From Fistularia commersonii (lineage: Eukaryota; Chordata; Actinopteri; Syngnathiformes; Fistulariidae), in contig JBBMNZ010000067.1 in the NCBI GenBank assembly GCA_037954325.1, positions 248,001 to 312,000 on the forward strand: a DNA stretch of 64,000 nucleotides, given 5' to 3'. This document shows, in pieces, positions 61,844-64,000 of this stretch. Positions within the stretch are counted from its first letter, which is position 1. Each line of letters opens with the position of its first letter. The notes under the pieces are model-generated. The model saw only the letters and a program-made list of their open reading frames with translations, was not told the origin of the DNA and made no database searches. Position numbers and translations under genes: made by a program.

Positions 61844-64000
61844 CTACAAGTTCAAAAGATATAGCCATAAGGTCAAAAACTGCTTATCTTATCGAGTTAA
61901 ATCGCTTTTGAGTTGGACTGGAAATAACTCATGAATTTCATCAAGCTGGTTTCTGCTGGATATATGTTGTTTAGAACATGATTCTGCACAATATATGTCA
62001 AATTCAGTGTAATCCCATCACAGGTTCAAAAGATAAAGCCATTCGTTCAAAAAGTGTTTTTATTATCGGGTTGAAGCGTTTTTGATTAAGAGTGGAAATA
62101 ACTCATGAATTTCACCAAGCTGGTTTCTGCTGTTCAAATATGTTGTTCAGTACATGATTCTGCACAATATATGTCAAATTCATAGTAATCCAGCTACATT
62201 TGCAAAACATATAGCCATTCGTTCAAAAAGTGCTTCTCTCACCGAGTTGAAGCGTTTTTGATTAGGAGTAGAAATAACTAATGGATTTCATCAAGCTGGT
62301 TTTTGCCATTGAAATATGTTGTTTAGGACTTGATTCTGCACAATATATGTCAAATTCAGTGTAATCCCAACAGCGTTTCAAAAGATAGAGCCATTCGTTC
62401 AAAGAATGCTTATCGCACCGAGTTGAAGCGTTTTTGATTAGGAGAGGAAATAACAATTGAATTTCACCAAGCCTGTTTCTGCTGTTGATAGATGTTGGAT
62501 AGGACATGATTCTGTACAATATATGTCAAATTCAGTGTAATCCTGCGACAAGATCAAAAAATATAGCCATTCGTGCAAAAAGTGCTTATCTCACCGAGTT
62601 GAAGCGTTTTTGAGTTGTAGTGGAAATAACTAATGAATTTCAACATGCTGATTTTATGCTTTTGATATATGTTGTTTATGACATGATTCTGCACAATATA
62701 TGTCAAATTCAGTGTAATCCAGCGACAAGATCAAAAGATATAGCCATGCGTTCAAAAGTGCTTATGTCACCGAGTTGAAGCGTTTTTGATTAAGAGAGGA
62801 AATAACAATTGAATATCATCAAGCTGGTTTCTGCTTTTGAAATATGTTGTTAAGGACATGATTCTGCACAATATATGTCAAATTCAGTGTAATCCAGCTA
62901 CAAGTTCAAAAGATATAGCCTTAAGGTCAAAAAGTGCTTATCTTATCGAGTTAATCGTTTTTGAGTTGGATTGGAAATAACTCATTAATTTCATCAAGCT
63001 GGTTTCTGTTGGATATATGTTGTTTAGAACATGATTCTGCACAATATATGTCAAATTCAGTGTAATCCTGCAACAAGTTCAAAAGATTAGCCATAAGGTT
63101 AAAAAGTGCTTATCATCCCGAGGTTAAATCTTTTTTGATTTGGAGTGGAAATAACTAATGAATTCCATCATGCTGGTTTCTGCTGTTGATCTATTTTGTT
63201 TAGGACATGATTCTGCACAATATATGTCAAATTCAGTGTCATCCAGGTACAAGTTCAAAAGATATAGCCATTTGTTCAAAAAGTACTTCTCTCACCGAGT
63301 TGAAGCGTTTATGATTAGGAGTGGAAATACATAATGGATTTCATCAAGCTGGTTTTTGCCGTTGAATTATGTTGTTTAGAACATGATTTTGCACAAAATA
63401 TGTCAAATTCAGTGTAATCCAGCGACAAGATCAAAAGATATAGCCATTCGTTCAAAAAGTGCTTATCTTATCGGGTTGAAGCGTTTTCGATTAAGAGTGG
63501 AAATAACTATTGAATTTCACCAAGTTGGTTTTTGCTGTTGATATATGTTGTTTAGGACATGATTCTGCACAATATATGTCAACTTCAGTGTAATCCAGAT
63601 ACATGTTCAAAAGATATAGCCATAAGGTCAAAAAGTGCTTATCTTACCCAGGTTAAATCTTTTTAGAGTTAGAGTGGAAATAACTAATGAATTTCATCAT
63701 TCTGGTTTCTGCTGTTGATATGTGTTGTTTAGGACATGATTCAGCAAAATATATTTCAAATTTAGTGTAATCACATCACCGGTTCAAAAGATATAGCCAT
63801 TCGTTCAAAAAGTGCTTATCTTATCGAGTTAAATTTTTTTTGTGTTTGAGTGGAAATAACTAATGAATTTCATCATGCTGGCTTCCGCTGTTGAAATATG
63901 ATGTTTAGGACATGATTCTGCACAATATATGTCAAATTCAGTGTAATCCAGCTACAAGTTCAAAAGATATAGCCATAAGGTTAAAAAGTGCTTATCTTAC
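61844..64000 (+). repeat. Terminal mixed block, related to 7.5-9.0 kb and 34.5 kb
   Basis: About twelve monomers. 62,280-62,520 matches the GCCATTGAACTATG, CAACAGTGGTTC and GTTGGATAGG monomers of the 6-mer at 7,530-7,740, with some divergence. The GTGTCATCCAGGTACAAG monomer recurs at 63,237. Two monomers have a three-base contraction, CTGCTGGATATATG (61,955) and CTGTTGGATATATG (63,006). A monomer is cut by the window end. No gene or foreign insert is visible. Confidence 0.8.

Larger units (their letters stand above)
1..64000 (+). repeat. 176 bp satellite array filling the whole window
   Basis: Every part of the window is a copy of one ~176 bp monomer, about 364 head-to-tail copies cut at both window ends. 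Landmarks recur at 175-177 bp spacing throughout: TTTAGGACATGATTCTGCAC, TGTCAAATTCAGTGTAATCC, GATATAGCCATTCGTTC, GGAGTGGAAATAACTAATG and TTTCATCAAGCTGG. For example GGAGTGG starts at 122, 298 and 473, with its homologue at 649. The consensus is about 35% GC. All copies I read are in the same orientation. Monomer length, AT richness and higher-order repeats are typical of eukaryotic centromeric satellites; centromere function itself is inferred. A Brassicaceae source is plausible from the 176 bp length and remembered similarity to Brassica CentBr, but this is unverified. A non-centromeric knob or subtelomeric satellite is the main alternative. Confidence 0.98.

Noticed and set aside
62262..62519. 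Minus-strand 85-codon open reading frame
   Set aside because: Chance stop-free stretch across about 1.5 monomers of the satellite; no promoter, domain or homologous conserved frame in related monomers.
1..64000. CRISPR array
   Set aside because: The repeat is ~176 bp, contiguous and without unique spacers, and differences are gradual between monomers. No cas-like gene is present.
1..64000. LTR retrotransposon or other mobile element hidden in the array
   Set aside because: I saw no break in the monomer periodicity, no polypurine tract with LTR pair, and no long coding frame on either strand. Long direct repeats are explained by higher-order satellite duplication.
1..64000. Primate alpha satellite or another ~171 bp animal satellite
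   Set aside because: The length is 176 bp and the sequence does not resemble what I know of alpha satellite; the resemblance is only in size and in having higher-order repeats.
1..64000. tRNA, rRNA or promoter elements
   Set aside because: TATATA-like strings (CAATATATG) recur once per monomer as part of the satellite. No cloverleaf, ribosomal or Pol III box pair was seen.

Overview
The whole 64 kb window is one uninterrupted tandem array of an AT-rich satellite with a monomer of about 176 bp (about 35% GC in the consensus I derived by eye), so it holds roughly 364 monomers. All copies I read run head to tail in the same orientation. I see no protein-coding gene, RNA gene, transposon, CRISPR array or unique spacer. 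A eukaryotic centromeric or pericentromeric satellite is the only reading that fits. A nucleosome-scale monomer, higher-order repeats and recurrent CpG decay suggest a flowering plant. The 176 bp length and a few remembered blocks (around AGTGGAAATAACT, GAATTTCATCAA and GACATGATTCTG) recall Brassicaceae centromere repeats such as the 176 bp Brassica CentBr family. That lineage call is an inference from memory, not from an alignment.

Three overlapping monomer classes can be told apart. Class A carries GTTGAAATATG with CACCGAGTTGAAGCG. Class B carries GTTGATATATG with TACCGAGGTTAAATC or TATCGAATTAAATCG. Class C carries GTTGATAGATG, usually preceded by AAGAGAGGAAATAACTATTG. The array is a patchwork: class A dominates 1 to ~5.7 kb and ~21.2 to 31.4 kb. 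Mixed A/C/B repeats fill ~5.7 to 15.7 kb. Class B dominates ~15.7 to 21.2 kb and 31.4 to 35.5 kb. B/C higher-order repeats fill 35.5 to 64 kb.

Long-range order exists at many scales: a 527 bp 3-mer, ~1,055 bp 6-mers, an 11-monomer-spaced 1.1 kb duplication, a 1,761 bp 10-mer, a 3,170 bp unit (18 monomers, alternating 10 and 8), a 3,346 bp unit (19), a 4,574 bp tandem duplication (26) and a 6,518 bp tandem duplication (37). A dispersed ~25.3 kb offset (144 monomers) links the two class A blocks. Several copies differ by exact in-register losses of 1, 2 or 3 monomers, and one 77 bp tract looks like gene conversion. Together these record repeated unequal exchange and conversion in a young, actively homogenising array.
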